Below, in pieces: positions 9,074 through 17,521 of a stretch of DNA of 64,000 nt. Positions within the stretch are counted from its first letter, which is position 1. Each line of letters starts with the position of its first letter. The stretch is taken from the NCBI RefSeq assembly GCF_900107925.1, contig NZ_FNUJ01000005.1, forward strand, positions 682,001 through 746,000, in the 5' to 3' direction. A model generated the notes under the pieces. It searched no databases. It was not told where the DNA came from and saw only the letters and a list, made by a program, of their open reading frames with translations. Source of the stretch: Amycolatopsis pretoriensis. GTDB lineage: Bacteria; Actinomycetota; Actinomycetes; Mycobacteriales; Pseudonocardiaceae. The position numbers and the translations under genes are program-made.

Positions 9074-9255
9074 GCGTCCAGGGCAAGAAGGTCGTGCAGA
9101 TGGGCGGCGTCCAGCGCCGTGGCACGGCTTGCGTTTCGCCCAAGGCGCTCTACGCCCGCCCGATGGCGCTCCGCAACCTGTACACCGACGCCGGATCGAT
9201 CATCCGGCGCGGCCAGGCCGAAGCGGTCGCCGCTCACCAAGAGAACGCGCGCTAA
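9070..9255 (+). CDS. small basic protein between rpsM and rpsK, unrecognised
   Basis: A 61-codon frame starts at a GTG overlapping the rpsM stop (GTGA, 9070-9073) and ends in TAA 18 bases before rpsK. It fills nearly all of a gap that is short in most bacteria. Roughly 88% of codons end in G or C, as in neighbouring genes. The deduced protein begins [18 protein letters not shown] and is basic, with nine Arg or Lys in the first 50 residues, one Cys, and a helical-looking C-terminus. I recognise no family. It could be a lineage-specific ribosome-associated protein. The alternative is a chance frame in a spacer. Confidence 0.6.
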   Translation: MSVQGKKVVQMGGVQRRGTACVSPKALYARPMALRNLYTDAGSIIRRGQAEAVAAHQENAR

Positions 9256-9273
9256 CAGGAGAACCCTCAGAAC

Positions 9274-9681
9274 ATGCCACCGAAGTCTCGTACTGCGGCC
9301 GGGGCCAAGAAGGTCCGCCGCAAGGAAAAGAAGAATGTCGCGCACGGTCACGCGCACATCAAGAGCACCTTCAACAACACCATCGTCTCGATCACGGACC
9401 CGACCGGTGCCGTGATCGCGTGGGCGTCGAGTGGTCACGTGGGCTTCAAGGGCTCGCGCAAGTCCACCCCGTTCGCCGCGCAGATGGCCGCCGAGAACGC
9501 CGCCCGCAAGGCCGCCGAGCACGGCATGAAGAAGGTCGACGTCTTCGTGAAGGGCCCGGGTTCGGGCCGCGAGACGGCGATCCGCTCGCTGCAGGCGGCC
9601 GGCCTCGAGGTCGGCACCATCCAGGACGTGACCCCGCAGCCTCACAACGGCTGCCGCCCGCCCAAGCGGCGCCGGGTCTGA
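9274..9681 (+). CDS. rpsK: 30S ribosomal protein S11
   Basis: The product is 135 residues. S11 lies on the platform near the mRNA exit and the Shine-Dalgarno helix. Key segments are [43 protein letters not shown] and the final [12 protein letters not shown]. An AGGAGA site at 9257-9262 precedes the ATG. Confidence 0.97.
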   Translation: MPPKSRTAAGAKKVRRKEKKNVAHGHAHIKSTFNNTIVSITDPTGAVIAWASSGHVGFKGSRKSTPFAAQMAAENAARKAAEHGMKKVDVFVKGPGSGRETAIRSLQAAGLEVGTIQDVTPQPHNGCRPPKRRRV

Positions 9682-9704
9682 GGAACGGGGAGGAGTAAGA
9701 AGAA

Positions 9705-10310
9705 ATGGCTCGTTACACCGGCCCCGCGACGCGTATTTCGCGTCGCCTCAAGGTTGACCTCATCGGCGGCGACCAGGCTTTCGAGCGTCGCCCCTACCCG
9801 CCGGGCCAGCACGGCCGCGGGCGCATCAAGGAGTCCGAGTACCTCCTGCAGTCGCAGGAGAAGCAGAAGGCTCGCTACACCTACGGCGTTCTCGAGCGTC
9901 AGTTCGTCCGGTACTACAAGGAAGCCGTCCGGCGTCCCGGTAAGACCGGTGAGAACCTGCTGCAGATCCTCGAGTCCCGCCTGGACAACGTGATCTACCG
10001 CGCCGGCATCGCCCGCACGCGCCGCCAGGCGCGCCAGCTGGTGAGCCACGGCCACTTCCTGGTCAACGGCGTCAAGGTCAACGTTCCCTCGTTCCAGGTC
10101 TCGAAGTGGGACATCATCGACGTGCGGCCGAAGTCGTTCGCGATGCTGCCCTTCGTCGTGGCGAAGGAGTCCTTCGGCGACCGCCCGATCCCGGCGTGGC
10201 TGCAGGTCGTCCAGTCCAACCTCCGCGTGCTGGTCCACCAGCTGCCGGAGCGTGCGCAGATCGACGTTCCGGTTCAGGAACAGCTGATCGTCGAGCTCTA
10301 CTCGAAGTAG
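9705..10310 (+). CDS. rpsD: 30S ribosomal protein S4
   Basis: The product is 201 residues. S4 is a primary 16S rRNA-binding assembly protein and in many bacteria a translational repressor. MARYTGPATRISRRL, the YPPGQHGRG loop and the S4 domain (LESRLDNVIYRAGIA...RRQARQLVSHGHFLVNG) are present. There are no zinc-binding cysteines at the N-terminus (C- form). A strong hairpin follows before rpoA. Confidence 0.97.
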   Translation: MARYTGPATRISRRLKVDLIGGDQAFERRPYPPGQHGRGRIKESEYLLQSQEKQKARYTYGVLERQFVRYYKEAVRRPGKTGENLLQILESRLDNVIYRAGIARTRRQARQLVSHGHFLVNGVKVNVPSFQVSKWDIIDVRPKSFAMLPFVVAKESFGDRPIPAWLQVVQSNLRVLVHQLPERAQIDVPVQEQLIVELYSK

Positions 10311-10331
10311 TCCGGCCCCGGTCGGAATACG

Positions 10332-10361
10332 GGCGGCGGCGCAACAAGGTGCGCCGCCGCC
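10332..10361 (+). terminator. hairpin between rpsD and rpoA
   Basis: A perfect 11-bp stem (GGCGGCGGCGC / GCGCCGCCGCC) with an 8-base loop lies 22 bases after rpsD and 55 bases before rpoA. Having no T run and lying inside an operon, it is more likely an attenuator or an mRNA processing/stability element than a full terminator. Confidence 0.5.
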
Positions 10362-10415
10362 GCGCCATCCCTTCGACGTCATATGGCGGGCGTCGTCTGG
10401 AAAGGAAAACAAGGA

Positions 10416-11486
10416 ATGCTGATTTCCCAGCGGCCGGCTCTCGGCGAAGAGACGGTCAACGAGACCCGCTCCCGGTTCACCATCGAACCGCTGGAGCCCG
10501 GCTTCGGCTACACGCTCGGCAACTCGCTGCGTCGTACGCTGCTGTCGTCCATCCCGGGCGCGGCCGTGACGAGCATCCGCATCGACGGCGTGCTGCACGA
10601 GTTCACCACCGTTCCCGGGGTGAAGGAAGACGTCACCGACATCATCCTGAACCTCAAGGAGCTCGTGGTGTCCTCGGAAGAGGACGAGCCGGTCACCATG
10701 TACCTGCGCAAGCAGGGCCCGGGTGAGGTCACGGCGGCCGACATCGTGCCGCCGGCGGGTGTCACCGTGCACAACCCGGATCTGCACATCGCGTCGCTGA
10801 ACGGCAAGGGCAAGCTCGAGATCGAGCTCGTCGTCGAGCGCGGCCGCGGTTACGTTCCGGCCCTGCAGAACAAGCAGGCGGGCGCGGAGATCGGCCGGAT
10901 CCCGGTCGACTCGATCTACTCGCCGGTGCTCAAGGTGACCTACAAGGTCGAGGCCACCCGTGTCGAGCAGCGCACCGACTTCGACAAGCTGATCCTGGAC
11001 GTCGAGACCAAGCCGTCGATCACGCCGCGCGACGCGGTCGCGTCGGCCGGCAAGACGCTGGTGGAGCTGTTCGGTCTCGCCCGCGAGCTGAACGTCGACG
11101 CCGAGGGCATCGAGATCGGCCCGTCGCCGCAGGAAGCGGACACCATCGCCGCCTACGCGATGCCGATCGAGGACCTGGACCTCACCGTCCGGTCGTACAA
11201 CTGCCTCAAGCGCGAGGGCATCCACACGGTGGGCGAGCTCGTCTCGCGCAGCGAGGCGGACCTGCTCGACATCCGCAACTTCGGCGCCAAGTCGATCGAC
11301 GAGGTCAAGCTCAAGCTCGTCGGCCTCGGCCTCGCGCTGAAGGACAGCCCGCCCGGGTTCGACCCGACCGCGGCGGCCGCCAGCTACGACGGTGAAGGCT
11401 GGTCGGAGGGTGTCGGTGGCATCGCCGACGGGATTTCGGACGGCCACGACGATGGCCAGGACTACGCAGAGACCGAGCAGCTCTGA
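10416..11486 (+). CDS. rpoA: DNA-directed RNA polymerase alpha subunit
   Basis: The product is 356 residues. The N-terminal dimerisation domain ([18 protein letters not shown] at about 36-53) and the C-terminal DNA/activator-binding domain ([22 protein letters not shown] and [15 protein letters not shown]) are both complete. An acidic, aromatic tail of about 40 residues ([10 protein letters not shown]...DYAETEQL) is typical of actinomycetes. The ATG at 10416 has AAGGA upstream. The in-frame GTG or ATG further upstream lies in the spacer. Confidence 0.97.
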   Translation: MLISQRPALGEETVNETRSRFTIEPLEPGFGYTLGNSLRRTLLSSIPGAAVTSIRIDGVLHEFTTVPGVKEDVTDIILNLKELVVSSEEDEPVTMYLRKQGPGEVTAADIVPPAGVTVHNPDLHIASLNGKGKLEIELVVERGRGYVPALQNKQAGAEIGRIPVDSIYSPVLKVTYKVEATRVEQRTDFDKLILDVETKPSITPRDAVASAGKTLVELFGLARELNVDAEGIEIGPSPQEADTIAAYAMPIEDLDLTVRSYNCLKREGIHTVGELVSRSEADLLDIRNFGAKSIDEVKLKLVGLGLALKDSPPGFDPTAAAASYDGEGWSEGVGGIADGISDGHDDGQDYAETEQL

Positions 11487-11527
11487 GGCCGTGTGCCTGG
11501 ACGCTGTGAGCTGAACTAGGAGAACCA

Positions 11528-12070
11528 ATGCCCACCCCTACCAAGGGAGCCCGGCTCGGCGGGTCGTCCGCGCACGAGCGGCTGATCCTGGCCAACTTGG
11601 CCACGCAGCTGTTCGAGCACGGCAAGATCACCACCACCGAGGCGAAGGCGAAGCGGGTCCGTCCGCTGGCCGAGAAGCTGATCACCAAGGCGAAGCGGGG
11701 CGACCTGCACAACCGCCGTCAGGTGCAGAAGGTCGTCCGTGACAAGGACGTCGTTCACAAGCTGTTCGCCGAGATCGGTCCGCACTTCGCGGAGCGCGAC
11801 GGTGGCTACACCCGGATCACCAAGACGATGCCGCGCAAGGGCGACAACGCCAAGATGGCGGTCATCGAGCTGGTGGCCGAGAAGACGGTGACTTCGGAAG
11901 CCGAGCGCGCTCGCAAGACGAAGTTCGCGAAGGACGAGAAGGCCGCCGCCCCGGCCGCGGAGGAGACCACCACCGAGGCTCCGGCCGAGGAGGCTCCCGC
12001 TGCCGAGGAGGCCAAGGCCGAGGAGACCGAAGTTCCGGCTTCGGACGACGCGGACGCCAAGAAGGACTGA
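11528..12070 (+). CDS. rplQ: 50S ribosomal protein L17 with acidic C-terminal extension
   Basis: The product is 180 residues. The first 118 form ordinary L17 ([25 protein letters not shown], then [17 protein letters not shown]). The remaining 60 residues are an Ala/Glu/Pro/Thr-rich disordered tail, common in actinobacteria and absent from E. coli L17. The end of the gene carries the GAAGGA sequence (12061-12066) that probably serves as the ribosome-binding site for truA. Confidence 0.96.
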   Translation: MPTPTKGARLGGSSAHERLILANLATQLFEHGKITTTEAKAKRVRPLAEKLITKAKRGDLHNRRQVQKVVRDKDVVHKLFAEIGPHFAERDGGYTRITKTMPRKGDNAKMAVIELVAEKTVTSEAERARKTKFAKDEKAAAPAAEETTTEAPAEEAPAAEEAKAEETEVPASDDADAKKD

Positions 12071-12074
12071 CGTC

Positions 12075-12974
12075 CTGACGGCAGATTCGACACCGGACGA
12101 GCCCGCCACTCCCGCTGGGGAGGGCGGGCTCGTTCGTCTGCGCCTGGACGTCTCCTACGACGGCACGGACTTCTCGGGCTGGGCCCGCCAGCCGGGCCGC
12201 CGGACGGTCCAGGCGCTGCTGGAGGAGGCGCTGCAGCGGCAGCCGCCGGGGGCTTCGGTGCCCAAGTCCGTGGTCGTGGCGGGCCGCACGGACGCCGGGG
12301 TGCACGCGACGGGCCAGGTCGTGCACGTCGACGTCGTGCCGCTTTCGGAGCCCTCGGACCGGATTCCCGTGTCCCCCGACGGCATCCCGGACCTGGGCCG
12401 CATGACGGGCCGCTGGAACCGCCTCCTGCCCGGCGACGTCCGGGTACTGGGCGCCCGGGTCGCCCCGGAGGGCTTCGACGCCCGCTTCTCGGCGATCCGC
12501 CGGCACTACCGCTACCGGGTCTCGGACGCCCCGTGGGGCGTGGACCCGTTGCGCCGCAACGACACCCTGGCCTGGAACCGTCCACTGTCGACGGACGCGA
12601 TGAACGCGGCGGCCGCGGAACTGCTGGGCCTGCACGACTTCGCGGCGTACTGCAAGCAGCGTGACACGGGCACGACGATCCGCGAGCTGCAGCGCCTGGA
12701 GTGGGAGCGGGTGGACGAGCACCTGCTGGAGGTCCGGGTTTCGGCGGACGCGTTCTGCCATTCGATGGTCCGCAGCCTGGTGGGGGTCCTGCTCCTGGTG
12801 GGCGACGGCCGCCGCACCGACGGCTGGCCGGCGAAGGTGCTGGAGAGCGGAATCCGCGACAGCGCGGTGGCCCCGGCCCACGGCTTGACGCTGCTGGGTG
12901 TGGACTACCCGCCGGACGCCGAACTCGCGGCCCGCGCGGAGCAGACGAGGAACGTCCGCACCCCGATGACGTGA
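12075..12974 (+). CDS. truA: tRNA pseudouridine(38-40) synthase TruA, probable CTG start
   Basis: TruA converts uridines 38-40 of tRNA anticodon arms to pseudouridine. The catalytic motif AGRTDAGVHATGQ and the core ends (FCHSMVRSLVG) are present. The conserved N-terminal strand LRLDVSYDGTDFSGWARQP lies upstream of the first GTG in this frame (12258), and no ATG, GTG or TTG exists upstream in the open frame. A CTG at 12075, eight bases after GAAGGA and four after the rplQ stop, gives a normal 299-residue enzyme beginning LTADSTPDEP. A start at 12258 would remove about 60 essential residues. Confidence 0.88.
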   Translation: MTADSTPDEPATPAGEGGLVRLRLDVSYDGTDFSGWARQPGRRTVQALLEEALQRQPPGASVPKSVVVAGRTDAGVHATGQVVHVDVVPLSEPSDRIPVSPDGIPDLGRMTGRWNRLLPGDVRVLGARVAPEGFDARFSAIRRHYRYRVSDAPWGVDPLRRNDTLAWNRPLSTDAMNAAAAELLGLHDFAAYCKQRDTGTTIRELQRLEWERVDEHLLEVRVSADAFCHSMVRSLVGVLLLVGDGRRTDGWPAKVLESGIRDSAVAPAHGLTLLGVDYPPDAELAARAEQTRNVRTPMT

Positions 12975-13016
12975 ATGACCCATTCATGTCGTCAGGTGAC
13001 ATGAATGGGTCGTTCA
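12972..13016. repeat. paired palindromic repeat, copy 1
   Basis: Two 19-base arms (12972-12990 and 12998-13016) form an inverted repeat with one mismatch around GTCAGGT. Each arm is itself a near-palindrome centred on TGAATGACCCATTCA. The first three bases are the truA stop codon, so it probably also ends that transcript. Similar units occur at 13228 and 41376. Confidence 0.85.
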
Positions 13017-13069
13017 TGGCGTTTGGGGCGGGCGAGCGGGGGCAGCTGTCCTGCCAAAGCGCCTTTCGG

Positions 13070-13152
13070 CACCCCGAAGCTGTCATTGTGACTACGGCCG
13101 GCAACGCCGGGTGTGTTCTGGCTTCGGATCGGGGTGCGGGGGAGTCTGGGTT
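13070..13152 (+). repeat. dispersed long-palindrome element, copy A (short form)
   Basis: It runs from CACCCCGAAGC (13070) through CATTGTGACTACGGCCGG and GTGTTCTGGCTTCGGATCGGGGTG to GGAGTCTGGG. It shares both flanks with the elements at 41576-41698 and 57361-57482 but lacks most of their central hairpin. The ends are near-inverted copies of each other (CACCCCGAAGC / GCTTCGGATCGGGGTG). Confidence 0.8.
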
Positions 13153-13227
13153 CTCGTCGGTGTCTGTTCTCGGGGGCCTCTCGCCTTTGGCGGCGAGGCT
13201 GTGGGCGGTCAGCCTTCGGCGGATGGC

Positions 13228-13275
13228 ATGAACGAGTCGTTCACCTCGTCAGGTGCGATGAACGAGTCGTTCATG
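13228..13275. repeat. paired palindromic repeat, copy 2
   Basis: Two copies of the palindromic word TGAACGAGTCGTTCA (starting at 13229 and 13259) are separated by the CTCGTCAGGTGCGA spacer, which resembles the spacer of copy 1. It lies 28 bases beyond the end of the minus-strand gene at 13304 and may terminate it. The rest of the 329-bp spacer between truA and that gene shows no coding signal. Confidence 0.85.
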
Positions 13276-13303
13276 ACCACCGGAACTCGTCCCGCGGGCG
13301 GTG

Positions 13304-14023
13304 TCAGTCGCCGCGGCGGACGGGGCCGAGCAGCTGCTGCTCCTTGCCCGTCGTCACCAGCCGCAGCGGCCGCCACAGGTTGCGGCCCAACGCCACCACC
13401 TGGTCGTCCTGCAGCGTCGTCAGCTGCCGCATCATCTGCGGCGGCAGGCGCCAGATCCGCGCCGCCAGCTCGGCCTGGCCGGCCGGGAGGCGCTGCATCA
13501 GCACCAGGTCCGCCGCGTTGGCCGTCGCGCCCGCCTGCGGGTGCAGGTACGGGAGCACGTAGACCGTCGTCTGCCACGGCGACCGCGGCGGGAACAGGTC
13601 CTGCGGCGTCGGGCCGCCGTCGGTGACGACCAGCAGCGGTGCGTCCTCCGACGGCCGCGGCAGCTCGACCGGGGACAGGCGGCGGATCTGGACCAGCGGT
13701 GACGGCCGGCCGTCGCGGGTGCCGGCCGCGCGGGACAGCACCTGCCACTCCGTCGGGCGGCCCGTCGCCACCACGACCCACGCGCCGACCGCCATCGCGC
13801 GCATCGCCACCTGGCGGGCCAGGTACAGCCCGCCCACCAGCACGATGCGCGTCGGCGTCGACCGCAGCGCCGAGATCGTCAGCGGCTCGCCCTTGAGGCC
13901 CGAGCCGAGCACGATGCCACCACGGTCACCCGACGGGCTGACCGCGTCGAGCATCGCCGGGTCCACCGTGAACTCCGGTGCCACCCCGAGGTTCTGCCCG
14001 GCGTCGCGCATCCGCGAACTCAT
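13304..14023 (-). CDS. ESX-locus protein encoded after eccE, function unknown
   Basis: The product is 239 residues. Its ATG overlaps the eccE stop by four bases (ATGA), so it is translated with EccE. There is no signal peptide or membrane helix. A region around residues 55-95 (RIVLVGGLYLARQVAMRAM, then WVVVATGRP) looks like a beta-alpha-beta nucleotide-binding fold, and LLVVTDGG later resembles a Walker-B-type strand. No P-loop is seen. It may be a degenerate ATPase-like partner of the secretion machine. I cannot assign a family. Confidence 0.75.
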   Translation of the reverse strand: MSSRMRDAGQNLGVAPEFTVDPAMLDAVSPSGDRGGIVLGSGLKGEPLTISALRSTPTRIVLVGGLYLARQVAMRAMAVGAWVVVATGRPTEWQVLSRAAGTRDGRPSPLVQIRRLSPVELPRPSEDAPLLVVTDGGPTPQDLFPPRSPWQTTVYVLPYLHPQAGATANAADLVLMQRLPAGQAELAARIWRLPPQMMRQLTTLQDDQVVALGRNLWRPLRLVTTGKEQQLLGPVRRGD

Positions 14024-15654
14024 GCTGTTCCTCCGATCGGCAGCGTCGCGGCGAACGCCGAGACCTGCAGCCCGCGCAACGGGGTCAGGTCGACGCCCAG
14101 CCGCTCCGACAGCCCGTGCAGCCGCTGGTCGGCGGCTTCGAGCTCACGCGGGTTGCGCGCGCTCAGCCGGACCACGCCGCGCAGCCCGATCTTGCCTTCG
14201 TCGGACGCGGGGGAGATCGACATCGCGAGCGTCGCCGACAGCGCGCGGACGCTCGTCAGCGCGTCCAGGCTGCCGGTGATCTTGCCCTTCGGCCAGCCGG
14301 TGATCGCGTAGCTCGCGTGGCCGATGCCGGCCGCGGTCACGCCGGACCAGCGCTCCTGCAGCGTCACCTTGCTCGGCGAACCGGCGACGGACGTGAGCTC
14401 CGCGGCCGAAATGCTCGCGCGCAGCAGCTCGTCCGGGTCGAGCGGCCGGGTCGGCACGCCCTGGGACTCCAGCGCGTTGCGCACCCGCGAAAGCGCGCCG
14501 ATCAGCGCGCGGTGGGCGCCGACGACGCCGCCGCCGCGTTCCCGGATCGCCGCCGGGCAGCGCTTCGGGTCGAGCCGGATCGCCACCCACGTCGTTCGCC
14601 GCGCCGCCGCGGGCAGCGGGCCGAGCACCTCCATGTAGGAGCTGAGCGCGGGCGAGTCCGCCGGCAGCGCCGCGCTGCCCGGGTAGCAGTGCCAGATCGT
14701 CTGGATCGAGTCGAGGAGCACACCGCGGTCCTCGAGGCAGGGCGCGAGCGCCGACAGCGGCAGGCTCGGCGCGCCGCCGGCCTGGGTGATCAGCGCCGGC
14801 GTCGGCTCGACGAGCAGCACCGCCGTCCAGGTGCCGTCGTTCCAGGCGAGGCCGACCTGCTGGCGCTCGTGGTCGACGCCGTGCGCCACGACGAGGTCCG
14901 GGATCGCGACGCGCAGCAGGTTGACGCGGGCGTCGTCCGGGCCGGTCACCGTGGTCTCCTCGGCGGCCAGCTCCTCGACGGTGCTCGGCGGCAGCGGTTC
15001 GGCGACGCGGTCGTGGGACCGGAACGAATAGCGCAGCGTCAGGCCGATCCACTGGGTGAACCAGCGGCCGCGCCAGCGCAGCAGCGCGACGATGAGGGCG
15101 AAGCCGACGATGCCGACGCCGACCCACTTCAAGGACATGTCGATGGCGAGCAGCACGAGCCCGACCGCGAGGCCGACTTCGAGCACGACGAGGTTCGCGA
15201 CGGGCAGCGGGCCGAGGTTCACGCCCGAGGAGCGACGCCGGGCGGGCGGAGCCATCCGCACCGCGCCGGCCGCGGAAGCGGACGGACTGCTGTCGTCAGG
15301 TCCCTGGGGGCCACTGGGTCCACCGCCACCGGGACCACCGGGTCCACCCGGACCGCCACCACCGGGGCCGCCAGGTCCGCCGGGCCCACCCGGGCCGCCA
15401 GGTCCACCGGGGCCGCCAGGACGTCCGCCCGGGCCACCGGGTCCGCCGGGACCGGGGCCGCCGGGACCGCGCGGGGGCATGCCGGGTCCGCCGGGGCCAC
15501 CACCGGGTCCGCCGGGTCCACCAGGACCCCCCGGGACACCTCCGGGACCGCCGGGGCCACCGGGTCTCACCGGACGGGGTGGCGGGCCCGGCTGACGGCC
15601 GGGCGGCGGGGGCCCGGGCGGGCCAGGCGGACGTGGAGGGTTGGTGACGGACAT
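14020..15654 (-). CDS. eccE: type VII secretion membrane protein EccE with collagen-like N-terminus
   Basis: The product is 544 residues. EccE is a peripheral component of the ESX membrane complex. Residues 5 to about 120 are an extreme Gly/Pro run of GGPGGPG type triplets. Two hydrophobic helices follow (about 148-172 and 175-195), then the cytoplasmic EccE domain (WFTQWIGLTLRYSFRSHDR, RNALESQGVPTRPLD, YAITGWP). The ATG at 15654 (MSVTNPPRPPG) has an AGGGGAAG site. An in-frame start at 15744 would only add leader. It is divergent from eccB. Confidence 0.9.
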   Translation of the reverse strand: MSVTNPPRPPGPPGPPPPGRQPGPPPRPVRPGGPGGPGGVPGGPGGPGGPGGGPGGPGMPPRGPGGPGPGGPGGPGGRPGGPGGPGGPGGPGGPGGPGGGGPGGPGGPGGGGPSGPQGPDDSSPSASAAGAVRMAPPARRRSSGVNLGPLPVANLVVLEVGLAVGLVLLAIDMSLKWVGVGIVGFALIVALLRWRGRWFTQWIGLTLRYSFRSHDRVAEPLPPSTVEELAAEETTVTGPDDARVNLLRVAIPDLVVAHGVDHERQQVGLAWNDGTWTAVLLVEPTPALITQAGGAPSLPLSALAPCLEDRGVLLDSIQTIWHCYPGSAALPADSPALSSYMEVLGPLPAAARRTTWVAIRLDPKRCPAAIRERGGGVVGAHRALIGALSRVRNALESQGVPTRPLDPDELLRASISAAELTSVAGSPSKVTLQERWSGVTAAGIGHASYAITGWPKGKITGSLDALTSVRALSATLAMSISPASDEGKIGLRGVVRLSARNPRELEAADQRLHGLSERLGVDLTPLRGLQVSAFAATLPIGGTA

Positions 15655-15810
15655 CCGCGCTTTCTCTTCCCCTCGTGCTTGCTGCGTACCCGGAAGCCGG
15701 GTCCCGGGGTGTCCGACCCTAGCTTGAGTTGGTAGAAACCCCACACCAGACGGTCCCCGTACGGCTATCCTGCGGAACCGTACCGCGACGGGGAGAGCTG
15801 TAGGTCGAGA
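15655..15810. promoter_or_regulatory. divergent eccE/eccB promoter region
   Basis: This 156-bp gap must carry promoters for both directions. On the plus strand TATCCT (15766-15771) is a reasonable -10, with GGGGAGAG (15791-15798) as the eccB ribosome-binding site. No convincing -35 was found, and no operator-like palindrome stands out. Confidence 0.4.
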
Positions 15811-17454
15811 ATGCCATCAACACCCACGACTAAGTCTCAGGTTCAGGCGTATCAGTTCGTCCTGCGGCGGATGCAGTCGGCGCTGGTCCGGCGGGACGCC
15901 GTGATGCTGCACGACCCGATGCGCACCCACACGAGGGCGACCATCGTGGGTGTCGTGCTGGGCGCGCTCGGCATGATCGTGTTCGTCGTCTGGGGGCTGC
16001 TCAGCCCGGCGCCGTCGGTGCCCGATGCCGGGAACATCGTGATCGGCGAACAATCCGGCACGGTCTACGTGGTGATGGCGGGGAACCCGAAGACCCTTGT
16101 CCCGACGTTCAACCTCGCGTCGGCTCGGCTTCTCCTGCTGGCCCAGCAGAAGCAACAATCGAACACGGGTGGCGCGAGCGGCGCGACCGCGGCGGCCGCC
16201 CCGGCGTCGCCGAGCGCCGCGGCTGTGAAGAATCCCACGGTCGTTTCCGACGAGCAGCTGAAGGACATTCCGCGCGGAAAACTGACCGGAATTCCGGACG
16301 GACCGCAGCTGATGCCCTCGGATTCCCAGCGCATTTCCCCCAACTGGGCCGTGTGCGACCAGGTTCTGCTCGACCCGACCCAGCCGAACCCGGACATCGG
16401 CAAGACCGACACCTACGTCTTCGGCGGCGTCGCCCCGAGCGGTCTCGGCACCGAGCTGGGTGAGAAGGAAGCGTTGCTGGCGGCCGCGGACAACGGCAAG
16501 ACCTACCTGATCTACCGCCTGCCGAGCACGCAGAACCGCCCGAACGCCAACACGGTCCGCGCCGAGATCGACACCTCCGACTCGCACAACGCGGTGTCGA
16601 CGGCGCTGCAGCTGAACGAGAAGCCGCGGAAGATCACCCAGGGCCTGCTGAACGCGATCCCCGAAGTCTCGCGCCTGACCCCGCCGCAGATCCCGGACGG
16701 CGCGGCCCCGGGGGACTTCGGCGGGCTGAGCGCGGGAGACGTCTTCGCCACGCAGCCGGCCGGTGCGGACCCGGAGTTCTGGGCGATCACGACGAACGGG
16801 ATCCAGAAGGTGTCCAACGCGGTCGCCGACATCATGCGCGTGGCCAAGAACGGCAGCTCCGGCCGGATCCAGACGATGGGCCTCGACAAGCTGAACGGCG
16901 TCCGCGTCCTCCAGCCGACCGACCCGGACTACATCAAGGTCGACGACTTCCCGCGCTCGGTGCCGACGGTGCTCGACGCGACGAAGAACTCCGCGGTCGC
17001 CTGCCTCGGCTGGTCGGTGGTCGGCGACGGCGCCAACCGCGACGGCCACACTTCGGTGTACATCGACACGCAGCTGCCGGGCCAGAACAGCCACGGCGCC
17101 AAGTTCGCCACGACCAAGGTCACCACGCCGGGCCCGAACCGCGTGCCGATCACCGGCTTCTACCTCCAGCCCGGCTTCGCCGCGGTGGTGCAGTCCGCGA
17201 CCGGCCAGGCCAGCTTCGGCAAGGGTGCGATCCAGCTGATCTCCGACCGCGGGATCCGCTACAGCGTCCCGGACGCCGCGACCGCGGACGCGATCGGGCT
17301 GAACAACCGGCAGCCCGCGCCCGAGTCGATCATCGGCCTGCTGCCGACCGGCTCCTCGCTGAACACCCAGGACGTGCTCAAGCAGTTCGACTCGGTGCCG
17401 ATCGACCCGAACGCCGGCTCGTTCCCGACCCAGACGCAGCAGGCGGGCGGCTGA
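15811..17454 (+). CDS. eccB: type VII secretion protein EccB
   Basis: The product is 547 residues. It is a single-pass membrane protein of the ESX core complex with a large extracytoplasmic domain. The N-terminus carries the family motif SQVQAYQFVLRRMQSALVRRD, then R..RA-type DPMRTHTRA and a helix at about 48-68. The periplasmic part holds GSGTVYVV-like strands and two cysteines (about 189 and 395) that probably form the conserved disulphide. It is followed by two coupled secreted-protein genes. Confidence 0.95.
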   Translation: MPSTPTTKSQVQAYQFVLRRMQSALVRRDAVMLHDPMRTHTRATIVGVVLGALGMIVFVVWGLLSPAPSVPDAGNIVIGEQSGTVYVVMAGNPKTLVPTFNLASARLLLLAQQKQQSNTGGASGATAAAAPASPSAAAVKNPTVVSDEQLKDIPRGKLTGIPDGPQLMPSDSQRISPNWAVCDQVLLDPTQPNPDIGKTDTYVFGGVAPSGLGTELGEKEALLAAADNGKTYLIYRLPSTQNRPNANTVRAEIDTSDSHNAVSTALQLNEKPRKITQGLLNAIPEVSRLTPPQIPDGAAPGDFGGLSAGDVFATQPAGADPEFWAITTNGIQKVSNAVADIMRVAKNGSSGRIQTMGLDKLNGVRVLQPTDPDYIKVDDFPRSVPTVLDATKNSAVACLGWSVVGDGANRDGHTSVYIDTQLPGQNSHGAKFATTKVTTPGPNRVPITGFYLQPGFAAVVQSATGQASFGKGAIQLISDRGIRYSVPDAATADAIGLNNRQPAPESIIGLLPTGSSLNTQDVLKQFDSVPIDPNAGSFPTQTQQAGG

Positions 17455-17521
17455 GGCGGAACCGGCGGGCGGCAGCGGACGTCACACGCTCGAACGGTCT
17501 TCTGGTGAGCGGAGAGGTGCC

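Noticed and set aside
9642-11528. Minus-strand frame of 628 codons opposite rpsD and rpoA
   Set aside because: It is antisense to two certain genes, has Asp/Arg/Val/Leu-rich composition typical of shadow frames, and has no credible start or family.
12258-12974. truA starting at the GTG at 12258
   Set aside because: This would remove the conserved N-terminal strand and first RNA-binding loop of TruA, which are encoded in frame just upstream.
12972-13275. CRISPR or toxin-antitoxin operator array
   Set aside because: There are only two two-arm palindromes with short related spacers, no cas genes and no small ORF pair between them. A dispersed repeat family fits better because a third copy lies at 41376.
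15290-15640. Possible minisatellite or CRISPR-like array from the regular GC repeats
   Set aside because: The repeats are the in-frame Gly/Pro codons of EccE with no spacer structure.
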